64,000 bases of DNA, from NCBI GenBank assembly GCA_030704615.1, contig CM060733.1, forward strand, positions 22,816,001 through 22,880,000, written 5' to 3'. The stretch comes from Takakia lepidozioides. Its lineage: Eukaryota; Streptophyta; Takakiopsida; Takakiales; Takakiaceae. Positions 31,220 through 42,700 of the stretch are shown here, piece after piece. The first letter of the stretch is position 1, and every line of letters begins with the position of its first letter. A model generated the notes under the pieces. The model was not told where the DNA came from and searched no databases. It saw only the letters and a program-made list of their open reading frames with translations. Both the position numbers and the translations under genes were made by a program.

Positions 31220-31455
31220 AAACGTCGTCCAACAGGTCCTAGAGTAATAGCATATCAAACGAAATTCATCCAACGGTTGAACGGATGGTTACCCATCCAA
31301 ATCATTTTTGTTTGTTTTCAAACTTTGCCAGTACGTTTGGTACATCCTCTCACAGGTTCGGGACTAATATGAGATCAATCAAAATTCCTTTGATGGCTGA
31401 ACGGATGGTTGCCCATCTGAACGATTTTGGTTCGCTTCGAGACTTGGCCAATATT
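31220..31455. repeat. About 115-bp repeat, second block (2 copies)
   Basis: Two further units of the 30335 family occur, again with CATCC(G/A)AA(C/T)GATTTTGGTTCGC and ATGAGATCAATCAAAATTC. Confidence 0.75.
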
Positions 31456-31464
31456 AAAAAATAA

Positions 31465-31835
31465 ATAAAAAAAATAGCGACCAACATTACTGGCAGTCGT
31501 AGCATTTTCAGAAATTAAAAATATACAAGCGACCACCAGTAATGGCGGTCGCTCTATTTTTTAAAAAAAAAAAAAAAAAAAAAACAACTGCCATAACTGG
31601 CATTCGTAGCATTTTTTGAAATTAAAATATACAAGCGACCGCCAAAAAATGGCTGTCGCTCTATTTTTTTTTTTAAAAAAAAAAGCAACCACCAATAATG
31701 GCGGTCTCTCTATTTTTGTTTAAAAAAAAAATGCGACCGCCATTACTGGCACTCGCTGCATTTTCAGAAATTAAAAATATTCAAGCGACCGCCAGTAATG
31801 GCAATGAGTCAATTTTCTTTTTTTAAATGACCACC
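31465..31835. repeat. Cluster of GCGACCGCCA palindromic units
   Basis: GCGACCGCCAGTAATGGC followed by GGTCGC and the variant GCGACCGCCATTACTGGC alternate four to five times, separated by A/T runs and CAGAAATTAAAAATAT. Adjacent arms can pair into long hairpins, which is MITE-like. Confidence 0.7.
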
Positions 31836-32029
31836 AACGAGTACTCTCGCAAACCTGCAAAGAAGCCAGAGTGTAGAACACCATCCGTTCATTTCATAAC
31901 TTGAGCTCTTGGGTCCTTGCCAAATGTTAGTGTAACAATCAAAGTGGTTGCGGAGAAGTTTCGGTCCAGAGCCCTCTTCAAATCTATTTGCAGGTTTGTG
32001 CCTATTCCCCACCTACCAACTTCAAAAAT

Positions 32030-32800
32030 CTCGAGGCTGGGCCAAGGCTCAACCCCTATTTACCAACTTTGTAAATCTGAACGCTAAGCCATAGGCCCAT
32101 TCAGGTCAATCTTGGCTGTAAACTGAATGTAAACTCCAAGTGGGAAGCCTACATTTGGACAGCAAACAAAAGTAGAGAGGAAAAGTGGATTGCCAATGCC
32201 CATGGTGTGGGCAACTTGAAGACAAATTTATTATTTATTTCCTGATTTTCTGTCCTAGGTATTCCCACAAGGAGATGCCCTCTTCAAATCCATTTGCAGG
32301 TTTGTGCCTATACCCTATCTACCAACTTCAGAAATCTCGAGGCTAAGCCGAGGCTCAACCCCGGCCCTCTTTCACACTCTCGGCACTAGACTGAATTTAA
32401 ACTTAGGACAGGAAGCCTACCTTTCAGCAGCAAATAGAATCAGAGAGGAAGGGGGATCGCAAATTCCCGTGAGAATCCATTCAGGGAATTGTTCATGTGC
32501 CCCTATTTACCAACTTTGTAAATCTGAAGGCTAAGCCAAAAGCCCAGGCCCATTCAGGTCAATCTTGGTTGTATATTGAATGTAAACTCCAAGCGGGAAG
32601 CTGCATTTGGACAACAAACAGAAGTAGAGAGGAAAAGTGGATTGCCAATGCCTGTGGTGTGGGCAACCTGAAGACATTAATATTCATATCCTAATTTAAT
32701 GTCCTAGGTATTCTCACAAGGGAGACGCCTTCTTCAAATCCATTTGCAGGTTTGTGCCTATAATACGCTATCTACCAACTTCAAAAATCTCGAACAAAAG
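32030..32800. repeat. Degenerate LINE-tail repeats (two overlapping rounds)
   Basis: ACCAACTTTGTAAATCTGA, GCGGGAAGC...TTTGGACA and GATTGCCAATGCC(T/C) recur at about 32080-32220 and 32500-32680. They are related to 19849-20130 of the LINE tail, in the same orientation. No open frame survives. Confidence 0.55.
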
Positions 32801-32890
32801 GTCCAGTGAGTAAGCTTACCGCATTGGCCTGGTTGAAAAGGGCTAATTCACGGGGCTCCACAATTGGTTGCTTGTGTTTACAGATTCGCT

Positions 32891-32899
32891 CCCACACAT
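32891..32899. repeat. Left target-site copy of element 2 (CCCACACAT)
   Basis: It lies immediately outside the left terminal repeat. The copy after the right terminal repeat is CCCACACAG (48511-48519), matching 8 of 9 bases. Nine bases is the usual Mutator-type duplication. Confidence 0.72.
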
Positions 32900-33010
32900 G
32901 AGGTTTACTATTTCATGAGCAGAAACCATGAGCCATGAGCCATGAGCCGCATGAGCGGTGAGCCGAAGTCTAAGACATGCGGATTTCATGAGCGGACTCC
33001 TCCAAATTTG
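32900..33010. repeat. Left terminal repeat and CATGAGC subterminal motifs of element 2
   Basis: After the 21-bp terminal repeat come four CATGAGC copies in 32926-32957 (three as CCATGAGC), then more at about 32987. The right end has the same motif on the other strand. Two further pairs (CGCTCATGG) are at 33122 and 33142. Confidence 0.8.
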
Positions 33011-33720
33011 GAAATGCGACAGATTAAACAAGTATTAAAATAATAGTTTTATATTTGACCTTGCCGTTTTTGGAAGTTACGGATCCTGTAATGCGGCGAA
33101 GATATGTCGTCAGTAACAACTCCGCTCATGGTTTTTTAGATCCGCTCATGGAAATGAATGACCGTGCAACGAGAAATCCAGTATACCACGGCAAAAGGAC
33201 GTCGCATACTGGCCTGTATAGAGTATTCCGCGGTTTTACATGCCTTAACATTGGAATGAAGCTGACCCTTTTGCCGCGACTGAACCAATAGAGTCTGCAC
33301 AATTCTGTCATCTTCCAGTATTCGGCGGGAAAGTTTTGCAAGTGAACTAGGAAATGCGGTGCCGCATTAGGGTTCGCACGTGCGAAATTTCTGGGCGGTT
33401 TGGTGTTGCTGACTGCCGCATCTAGCAGTACCTACGACGTTACTTGGAAATGCGGTTCCGCATTTCCTTGTCGGGGGTCGAATGAGGAAAGCAAAGTTTG
33501 GGAGAGCAGAAAAACAGGAACCCTCCAACACACAAAAATACATGCACGTGGAAACACGAGTGAATGACATAGTATTATCGACGTTCGAGCAAAACAGGTT
33601 ACTGGTAGGCAAGACATAAGTCGGACCTTTCTGTGGCCAGAGTCGGAGCTACTTGCAGCAGTACAGTTCTACTATCCGAAAAGGATGGGTGTACCATTGT
33701 GTTGGGACCGCAAGCCAAGG
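33011..33720. other. Subterminal region downstream of the transposase, element 2
   Basis: It contains two element-type palindromes (around 33352-33372 and 33450-33472) and the segment GGAAGTTACGGATCCTGTAATG shared with element 1 at 7829-7850. It would include the transposase 3' end. No gene is seen. Confidence 0.6.
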
Positions 33721-36700
33721 TCACTGGTCCCCTGGATCCATACTCAGAAGAGTGTGCACCTCTTGGGGGCTCAACCCTGGTGCATGTATGAAGTGATGAG
33801 TTGTGGAATTACACCGGAGTCTCTTTAGGTACACGTAGTACAGATGCTTGCAAGGGCAGTATGATGCCCCCTTGTTCGCCATGATCTGAAAGTCGATGCA
33901 ATTGCAGGTGGGTAATTCTGAAATGGTGATGGTGTACACCTCATTGCGAACAGCTGAGCCTGCCGTGGCCATCTGATACACACGCCCGAAGCCTGGTGGG
34001 GGCACTTCTGTCGAGCTCTGGATTGTACAATTCATCCGAAGTGCATTCCCCATCCTTGTCTCGTTCACTTTTGAGGGAGGTCGCCGCCTCTTCGGTTTCC
34101 CCCAATGGTGTGTAGGATGCTTAGAGCTGTCGGGTCCCATTGTTCTTGCTCCCACAGGGGTCGGTGGTGGAGGCTGTGGAAGCGGAAATGGTTGTCTGGG
34201 GACGTCAGTGCGTTGCACCATCCAAAATCCTGCGGCGGTAAGGGCGTCGGCCTCAACCTGACTCAGATCGCAGCCTGGTTCCACCGGCCACACCGGGGGA
34301 GCCTCTGGCATTGTTTGTATGCCGTACTTGGGCTTTCCATACACGCAAGTCATAATGTCGTGCCTGCAGAACCAGAACTGGGTGGTTGTCGCCTCCGCAA
34401 ACTTTGCATGGACAAATCTTCCTGTAAAAGTAGGAGCAGGGACAGCACCATCTGGATTCCTCCTTATCATCTCTAAACAACGTTGCCGTGTATCCACTCG
34501 AATTGCGGAACACCTGCCACGAAACGACGGCTTTGTGCGAGCAATTCTCCATTGTGACGCAGACACAGTCGTCTCCACAATGGCTTGGCCATACTGCATA
34601 ACAGGGGGCGGAATCTGGGGCAAGCGAGCGGTGGGAATTTCTCGCACGGAATCCCCGCTTGAAGGCGATGACGATCTGGAATTTCTTGGGCTTCCACTGC
34701 TGAAAGACACATTGTGCGGCAACATGACGGGCCCTCGAGGTGCTGTCCGAATGTTCCTGTCGGATCTCCAGGAATCCTCTTCGCACCCGGGCTCCTCTTC
34801 AATCCTCCGCCTCACAGGGCGAGTACGGACGTCCCCCTCTAGGTGCTCACCTCTGCGGTGCAGAGGCGTCCCTTTGATCTTCTCTCGCAATGCTGTCGCC
34901 CATTTCAGTGGATTCTTCGACCTCGAAGCTGTTCGCACCAACAATTCCTCCCTGTCCGGCCCAAAGCCCCATTGTTTCCCGCTCAGGAACTTGTAGTACG
35001 TGGCTTGCTGCATGATTGCTCTGTCGATGTCCTCCGTTGTGGCCATCACTACGTCCACCAGATGTACGGCAGAAGACGCTCGCCAGGAGCAGTGCACTGA
35101 TTCTGCCATATTCGTGTTCGGCATGTCCGTGTCGGAATCCAAGCACCGCTCCTACAAGGACATAGACAATGGTGAGGAACCAATGGAAAGGTCCGTAATA
35201 GAAAGACAATTGCACGAAAATGACAGCATCATACCTCCCGCATGTACTGTCCGAACTGTCGATATCGGAAATGCCACCACCCCAACCAGCTGTGCAAGGC
35301 TCCCAGATTGGTTGTCTCCACTGCACCTGACGTGTTCCACCAAGCCTCGATGATAGCAAACTTAACCTCCGCGTCATCAAATGTGGGTGCATCCTTCCAC
35401 GCCGTACAAAGGACACGATGTTCAGCCTGGAATGAGCTAGCAACAAATTTGGTAGTGTAGTGGGATAGACTCTGCATCCAATGGAATCCACAGGATCTCT
35501 GTTTCCCCTCCATTGGCACATTGGGTCCTCACCGTACACACGCCGCACCGCTGCCCAGTTGGCCTGAGCGTTGTCTGCCATGAATCCCCTGAAATTGGGC
35601 TCTGGCAATCCTGCCCTTGCCATCTGCTCGTTTATGCCCTCCCATAGATGCATCTCCGACTGTGTGTCCTCCCCTTTCATCTCGCAGATTGCAATCGTCA
35701 TGAGCCTCTTGGAGTGATAGTCATAAACATGCGCACCCATAGTCACCCACTGATGGTTTGTAATTCGCTTGATGTGATCAAACATCACCCAAGCATTCGA
35801 CAGGTTTCCAGTTGTCATGCGAGTGACCAAGTCGACTCCAGTCCTAGGCCCACACGTCGACATTTTAAAAATGTAACAACGATCGGATTCGCTGCCTTGC
35901 CCTGGAAACCTGCTACCTTGGATGTAGTCATATCCAGTCATTCGTTTCACCTCCAGGATTGAGTGCATGTCCGACCCCCGGCCGAACTCCTGCTTGCAAG
36001 ATACGATGTGATTCCGCACATTCGGACTACAAACGTGCGAGACGGACTCCAACAGGTCAAGCATCTCCTCTTCGTTCAAGGGCACTCGGTCTGAACCATC
36101 TTCAGACATGATTTTGCCTAGAACAATCTTGTGGGCTGCCTTCAGCTGAATCTGCTTTGGTCTGGCACCGGGGCTCAATTTCACCTCCTCTTTTATGATG
36201 TCGTGTGCTTCCTGCACAGCCTCACGCATGTTGCCTCTCGCCAAGGGGTGGCAGTGGACCCCAACGTGTATGCAAGCTCTAGTCAAGTCCGGGAGCAAAT
36301 GGATAACGTAATATTGCTTGGCTCTGCACATGGACATGCACGTCGGTGGTTCTTTGCAATGTGCGCACTTGAAAGTACCCGCAGGAGCTTGGCTGGAGAC
36401 AATGAATGGATGATGCGTTGTGCCAGTCCAATCCGTCTCGTTTCTCCGCCCTCCTTTGGAAAGAAAGTGGAAGCGGGAGGGATTCAGGCACCTCAGCTTC
36501 CCCGCACAAAGGACGTATCGTACACGAACACCATCAGCAATTTTCGTGCTACTGGTCTTCGTCACACACCAGGGGTGTCCGTCATGCTTTCGATCCATGT
36601 CTGTTAACATCCCTGAGGCTTTGTTTGAGGAAGTAACAGGTGGAAACTCGAAGATGACATTGCCATCGACTTCGGGAGGCAGATACGTTACCTTCCTGAC

Positions 36701-37530
36701 CGGAAATTTGGCATAGTCGAGAGCAGCCAGCTCGGAGCGAGAACCATCGAGGTGATGTTGCCGTAGGAGCTGCACAATGGACCGGGTTGGGTTATGCTCG
36801 AGAGTACATGCGTAGCACCTGCAGAGACGTCCATCTCGGATTTGAACGACCGTGTGGAGGACATGGGGACCTCAATGCACTCATCTTCATCGTCGGAAAT
36901 GTCGAATACGTCCACACGAGAAGCTATGGAGGGTCTTGACGGTCCAGGTCGGGAATGATTATCGTTGCATACCTCTCTGTTGGCAGTGGCCACCTGTCGG
37001 TTTCCGGACTCCTTTGTGGATGGTGTGGGCAGCGACTGATTCGGAAAGGGAATGGGCATTCCCACAGCTCGCTACAGGATGGTGTCTGATGGGGGTACGT
37101 GCCATTCGATTCCGCAACCTCCGTCGTTACCTAGCACGACAATGGTCTCGTCAACCTGTCCAGGAACATCATTCCTTTCTTCTTCCAAATAAACTGTGCC
37201 CGGTTTGAGCTTGAATTTGGAACAAAGATAAGTTTCGGTCACTCTGCAAAGTCCTCCCTCGTTTGGGATCCAGGCTCTCTCAAGTTGCGGAGGACAACAA
37301 ACTATAGCGTAGGAATTCGGAGCCATCGAAGACCGCACGAAGTTGGCAAGTGCGAGGTTCAGTATAGCGACAGACGAAGGCTCACAGGCACCATGCGGAG
37401 TCCATCGACGATTGGAAGTCGCACATTGAAGTGGAAAGTATAGTTTCAAGCTACATGCATGAAGGTGGGAGGTGTGATTCCATAGCCAGTAAGTTAGACA
37501 ATGATGGCCGAATCGGCGACGAAATAACAT
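33721..37530 (-). CDS. Mutator-like (MULE) transposase with SWIM zinc finger, nearly intact
   Basis: The product binds the element ends and performs DDE-type cut-and-paste transposition. From the N-terminus: an uncertain start region, FKLKPGTVYLEEERN (about 37180), an acidic DISDDEDE patch, GMLTDMDRKHDGHPWCVT, a cysteine-rich block CAHCKEPPTCMSMC, the catalytic region including VMFDHIKRITNHQW and FMADNAQANW, an intron at 35152-35234 (GT...AG, same site as in element 1), MDSDTDMPNTNMAESVH, a Ser/Pro-rich linker, and a C-terminal SWIM finger (CNC...CPCKH, about 33835-33910). As read there is a TAG near 37074 where element 1 has a Tyr codon, and single-base deletions near 36780 and 35520. Total length would be about 1,200 residues. 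The start codon is uncertain and could be the Met at 37065. Confidence 0.88.
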
Positions 37531-37754
37531 CTCCTGACAGTTTCTCCTAAGGGTGGATCCAGCAGTATTCTCGGTACAGACAGGAGCGTTCGCACTAACA
37601 AGTGCCAGGACTGTTAGTTAAAACGGTCAGACAACCAAGTTGTGCTCATCAAGACTGGCCGCAATTCTGTTGTTTCGGAACAATGCAACCCATTCAGGTT
37701 CAGCATGCGGAAATGAGGTTTCAGATTTCCGTCCGGAGTGATTCTTTCGATTAC
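37531..37754. other. Intergenic region between transposase and palindrome array
   Basis: It probably holds the transposase 5' leader and promoter. I see no definite TATA box or repeat in it. Confidence 0.4.
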
Positions 37755-39485
37755 TGCTGGATGGAAATACGGCGCCGCATTTCCGTATTACATCTTGGCC
37801 ATGCACCAGAGCGACGGAAATGCGGCACCGAGTTTCCGTCCGGGGGAAACCTTTACACTCTTCAGAACGGAAATGCGGTAACGCATTTCCATCCAGCAAG
37901 CACGGTATGTGAAGGTGGAACAGAAATGCGGTACCGCATTTCCGTTCTGATTGAGAATCATGAACAACGGGAACAAAAATGCGGCACCGCATTTCCGTCC
38001 GAGTCGCACTTTCCGACATTCCAGAACGGAAATGCGGCACCGCATTTCCGCCCGGGTGAGACCTTCATACTCTCCAGAACGGAAATGCGGTAACGCATTT
38101 CCATCCAGCAAGCACGGTAAGTGAAGGTGGAACGGAAATGCGGTACCGCATTTCCGTGCTGATTGAGAATCATGAACAACGGGAACAGAAATGCGGCACC
38201 GCATTTCCGTCCGAGTCGCACTTTCCGACATTCCAGAACGGAAATGCGGCACCGCATTTCCGCCCGGGTGAGACCTTCATACTCTCCAAAACGGAAATGC
38301 GGTAACGCATTTCCATCCAGCAAGCACGGTATGTGAAGGTGGAACGGAAATGCGGTACCGCACTTCAGTTCTGATTGAGAATTATGAACAACGGGAACAG
38401 AAATGCGGCACCGCATTTCTGTCCGAGTCGCACTTTCCGACATTCCAGAACGGAAATGCGGCGCCGCATTTCCGTTTTGTATCTGATGCATGGAGCCGAG
38501 TGCAATTCCGACCGCTTGAGACATTCATACTATCCAGAACGGAAATGCGGTACCGCATTTCTGTTCTGACTGAAAATCGTGAACCATCGGAACTGAAATG
38601 CGGCAGCGCATTTCCATCCGAGTCGCACCTCCCTCACAAGCTAGAACGGAAATGCGGCACCGCATTTCCGTTCTTATGAAAAATCGTGAAACATCGGAAC
38701 TGAAATGCGGTACAGCATTTCCGTCGGAGTCGCACCTTCCGACATTCCAAAACGGAAATACGGCGCCGCATTTCCGTTTTGTATGTGAGGCATAGAGCTT
38801 TGGAACGAAAATGCGGCACCGCATTTCCGCCAGGGTCAGACCTTAATACTCTACAGAACGGAAATGCGGTACCGCATTTCCATTCTGACTGAAAATCGTC
38901 AACAGCGGGAACAGAAATGCGTCGCAACTTCCGACATTCTAGAACGGAAATGCGGCGCCGCATGGAGTTGTGGGACGGAAATGCGGTGCCGCATTTCCAT
39001 CCATGTGAGACCTTCAAACTTTCCAGACCGGAAATGCGGCACCGCATTTCCGTTCAGTGAGACCTCTATACTTTCCCGAACGGAAATGTGGCACGGCATT
39101 TCCGTTCATCAACTAAGGTATGTGAAGGGGGAACGGAAATGCGGTACCGCATTTCCGTTCAGATTGAAAATCATGAACCACGGGAACTGAAATGTTGTGC
39201 CGCATTTCCGTCCGGATCGCACGTTTCGACATTCCTGAACGGAAATGCGGCGCCGCATTTCCCTTTTGTATCTCATACATGGAGCTGTGGGACGGAAATG
39301 CGGCACCGTATTTCCGTTCAACAACTAAGGTATGTGAAGGTGGAACGGAAATGCGGTGCCGCATTTTCTTCCAACAAGCACGGATGTGTAGCTTCGTGAT
39401 GGTACTTAACGGAAATGCGGCGCCGCATTCGCATTTTCACTCCAACTCCAAATTTGAACACGTGGAGCAACGGAATTGCGGCACA
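37755..39485. repeat. Palindrome array A of element 2, about 30 copies
   Basis: The half-site GGAAATGCGG is followed by two variable bases and the reverse complement CCGCATTTCC. Copies lie about 53 bp apart with centres CA, TA, CG, TG or AA. Spacers fall into a few classes, and a four-palindrome unit of about 214 bp repeats roughly three times from 37867 to 38500. Many copies are perfect while spacers vary. Open frames across it only translate the repeat. Confidence 0.93.
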
Positions 39486-39755
39486 TGTCTGCACTCTATC
39501 TGACTGAAGTGGCATGAGGCGGCGCGGCCTGACCGTTGGATAATGATGTTTGTTTTTCGGACGGCAGGCGTATCCTGAACGATTCAAATTTCGTAATGAC
39601 GCAAAGTCCACGAGGAGACACTTTCCTCCAACCCTTTCGAACCCAAGTGCTGCATCACCGCCGTTTCATCTTCTTTTGTCGTGTCTCCTCAGTCACCCCT
39701 CTCGCGCCCTTTCCATCTGCACTCTTCGCCCCTTTTCCCTGTCTCTGTTCTTCTT
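39486..39755 (+). promoter_or_regulatory. Putative promoter/leader of the ParB-methyltransferase gene
   Basis: This 270-bp non-repetitive stretch lies between array A and the start codon. It contains a pyrimidine-rich leader (CTCTGTTCTTCTT) just before the ATG. No clear TATA box is seen. The upstream location of the array suggests it could affect expression; that is inference. Confidence 0.35.
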
Positions 39756-42700
39756 ATGCTCGAACCTGAGAGGGAGGGAGTGCGTGCACCAGAGAAGAGA
39801 CATCGTCGCAAGCTCCGAAAATTGTACTTCGGACGTAGGCCAATGCCGAAGGGGAGGAAGCAGATGCGTCTACAGGAGGAGATTGCCATCTCGCAGCATC
39901 AGGCCACGCAGGCAACCCAGCCACCAGTGAGAGCTCCGTGCTATCGGGATTCGCCAGCTGATCGAGCACCGAAACCCGCCTCATTTTTCTTCTGCAATTC
40001 TTAGACTGTATGCTAGGAGACTTGACTGCAGAAGATGTTTGCATGCCTAACCGGAAAGGTGGACGTGCTGGAGGGATCGCAGGAATCCGAAGAGCCGCAG
40101 GCAGAGTCCGTGGAGCTAGCTGCAGCACGCACACCCAGCCGATCCACGAGCACGGGTCTTCCTGCCGGTCCTAGCCCTGTGCGTTTCAAGGACGCGGCTT
40201 CCAAGGGCAAGTCTTTGCAGTTCAAAGCCCCAGAGAGCGACTCGCCTTCAAAGGTCATGGAGAATCGCCAGCAGGGGTCTAGCCCTTCTCCAGCAAAGAC
40301 GAAGAAGAAGCAGCCCGTCCTTCAACTTGTTTCTGAACCGGACCAGGCCGTTTCCCCCCCACCCAGGCGAATGAAGCAGATTCAATTGCAGCAGACACCT
40401 TCACCTGCAAGAATGAGGAAGCACAAGGCAATCAGGGGGAGGGCGGAGCAGTCTCCCGCAAAACCGATTCCACGAGCTGAAGCCCAGTTCCTGCTTGATT
40501 TCCAACTGCTGCAGCGAAGGCAATGGGATCGACCGTCGATCTGGTACCGGAGGAGGGTGCTGCCTCTCAACGTTCTCAGCAAGACCTGACCACAGTTGAG
40601 GAAGACCTGACCACTGAAGGCCCGGAGGAGGCCTCTGCAATTGCACAATTGTCCGCAAAGATTCCCCAGAGTGCAGCTCCAGTTGGGGATGCTCAAGCTG
40701 CTCAGCCCCTGCCGCCACCAGCAGAAATGTCTCCGGAGGAATTCCAAAGTGCAGCGGATACAATGTTGGAGGAGACACATAGTAGCATTGGCAGAGTTCT
40801 GGGCAGCAGGGTATTCCAGCGGACTCTTCGAATCCCACTCTGTCGCATGGTCTCCCTTCCCATCGTCAGGCAGGCACTTCCCGGAGATGTGGATAAGCTC
40901 AAGTTCGCATTTCGAGAAGGGTACCGTCTAGGTTCGCCAGCCTTCTACGTTTCCCTTGAGAATGAGGACGGCGAATCTCGTGGACCCACTGCGGAGGAAT
41001 TGTCAACATGGGATACCCACTGGCACACTCGCAACGACGAATTCGAGGCAACCCTGAAGGGTGATCCCGACTTCGGCCATATGTCGGGTAAAATGTTCTT
41101 TGTGTGGGACGGGAATCACCGACTTCTCGCCTGGTGGGAGTACATCAAGCAGAACCATGCCAAGCACATTGGCTGGCATTACATGGTGGAGTGTGTCATC
41201 CTCAAGGTGAAGGCGGCAGACTCCTCCCTGCTCAAGAATGCCATGGCGGACCTCAACTCGTAAGATACTCATACCCTCCCAAGCACGTTCGAAATGCGGT
41301 GCCGCATTTCGGTTTCCAATCTGTTTTGTTTCCGTGCTTTCGTGGACTGAACTGGAGAGTGTGCCTTGCAGGGTCACTGAAAATGCGTACGTGCATACCC
41401 ACATGGCACATATGCTGTACAGGGTGAGGAAAACTGGTCTCACTGATCCGCACATGTTCGCGGAAATGCTGGAGCCCGAGCTCATTCAGAAAGCCGTGGC
41501 AAAAACTGACCGGACATGGTATCGTCTCACTATGGATGGAATGGTGGAGGTGATATACGAAGTAAGTCGTCCTCCCATTTCCCTCTGCTCATCCTTCCCC
41601 AATTTCCGGTAATCTTTCCACATGAATCGAATGTAACGCTTCTGCATGTTTTTGTTGGCAGTCAAACATCAAGCTGGATTTGGCCCATGCCAAACGCTTC
41701 TTCATGGAAAGTGAGGGGCAGGTCAAAACGTTGCAGTCATTGACTGAGCACTTGAAGGAAGCCGGGGTCAAGTCCAGAACGAAATACAAGTCAAAGCTTG
41801 TGAAGCTGGTGGCCATTGCAGATCCGGCACTTGGAAAGGACTTCATCCCCGAGATTGCAAAACACTATTCTCGGGCCATGCAGCCGACCATGCAGTTGGA
41901 GAAACTGCATCACCTCTCAACGGCATGTGTTGAAGCGAAAGAGAAGGTGATGTTTCAATTCACTGAAGTTCCTTCCTAGCAATAGCCACTCTTCTTCCTG
42001 CTCCTGACATTGGATCGGAAATGGCAGACACGGTGGCTGTCGATCTGGAATGCATCGGAGAGTATAAGGACAATGTGGTCTTTTCCACTCGAAGTTTCCG
42101 ACCCTGCAGTGGATGTGTGGCTCAACCGCATGACTTGGTGGTTCCAGGTAATTCAAGGTACTTCCCCAGAGTTGCTTTTCTGAAATGAATTCCCTGAACT
42201 GCTACGTGACAATGCATGTGGGAATCGCAGGTAATGACGAATGCGAAGGAGCAAGTCGTAATGCATACAAATTCGTTCGGCTTGTACGTCAAATGGGATG
42301 GAACACAGACATTGGAAGACTACGTGACACGTTTCAGATGTGCTTACAAGGACAACCTCTTCGCCAGGGAGCTGCAGACAGCAAGAAGGAGCGTGGAGTT
42401 TACACATCAGGAGGGAGCGGGAAAAGCTGCAATGCGAATTGTTTACAGGTGAAGCCCAGCTGTCCTTGTATGCAAAGCCTGGTAATGAGGTTTGTCTGGG
42501 AAATGCGGCACCGCATTCGCATTTTATGTTTTCGGTTGCACTCTGCGAGTACGTTGGTCTCAACTTTTGCTCACGCATGCTGACTGCCCTGCAGGTATAT
42601 GAAATACGTGCTTCTTCAGACAGGGGCCCTGGCTCAAGAGCCCCCGTTCTTCATGGCTTGGACCGTGGCGGGCCCAAGCTGTGTCTACACACCCGAGATG

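Noticed and set aside
34319-34996. 225-codon plus-strand frame opposite the transposase
   Set aside because: It is antisense to a well-supported transposase frame and has no recognisable domain.
37602-39400. Overlapping frames with repeated MRCRISV / NAAPHFRS peptides (also 44955-46223)
   Set aside because: Same reason: repeat-encoded, present on both strands, with no conserved protein.
37755-39485. CRISPR-like array (22-bp repeats with about 30-bp spacers)
   Set aside because: The repeats are full palindromes with variable centres, the spacers are related to one another and repeat, no cas genes are present, and the context is a plant transposon.
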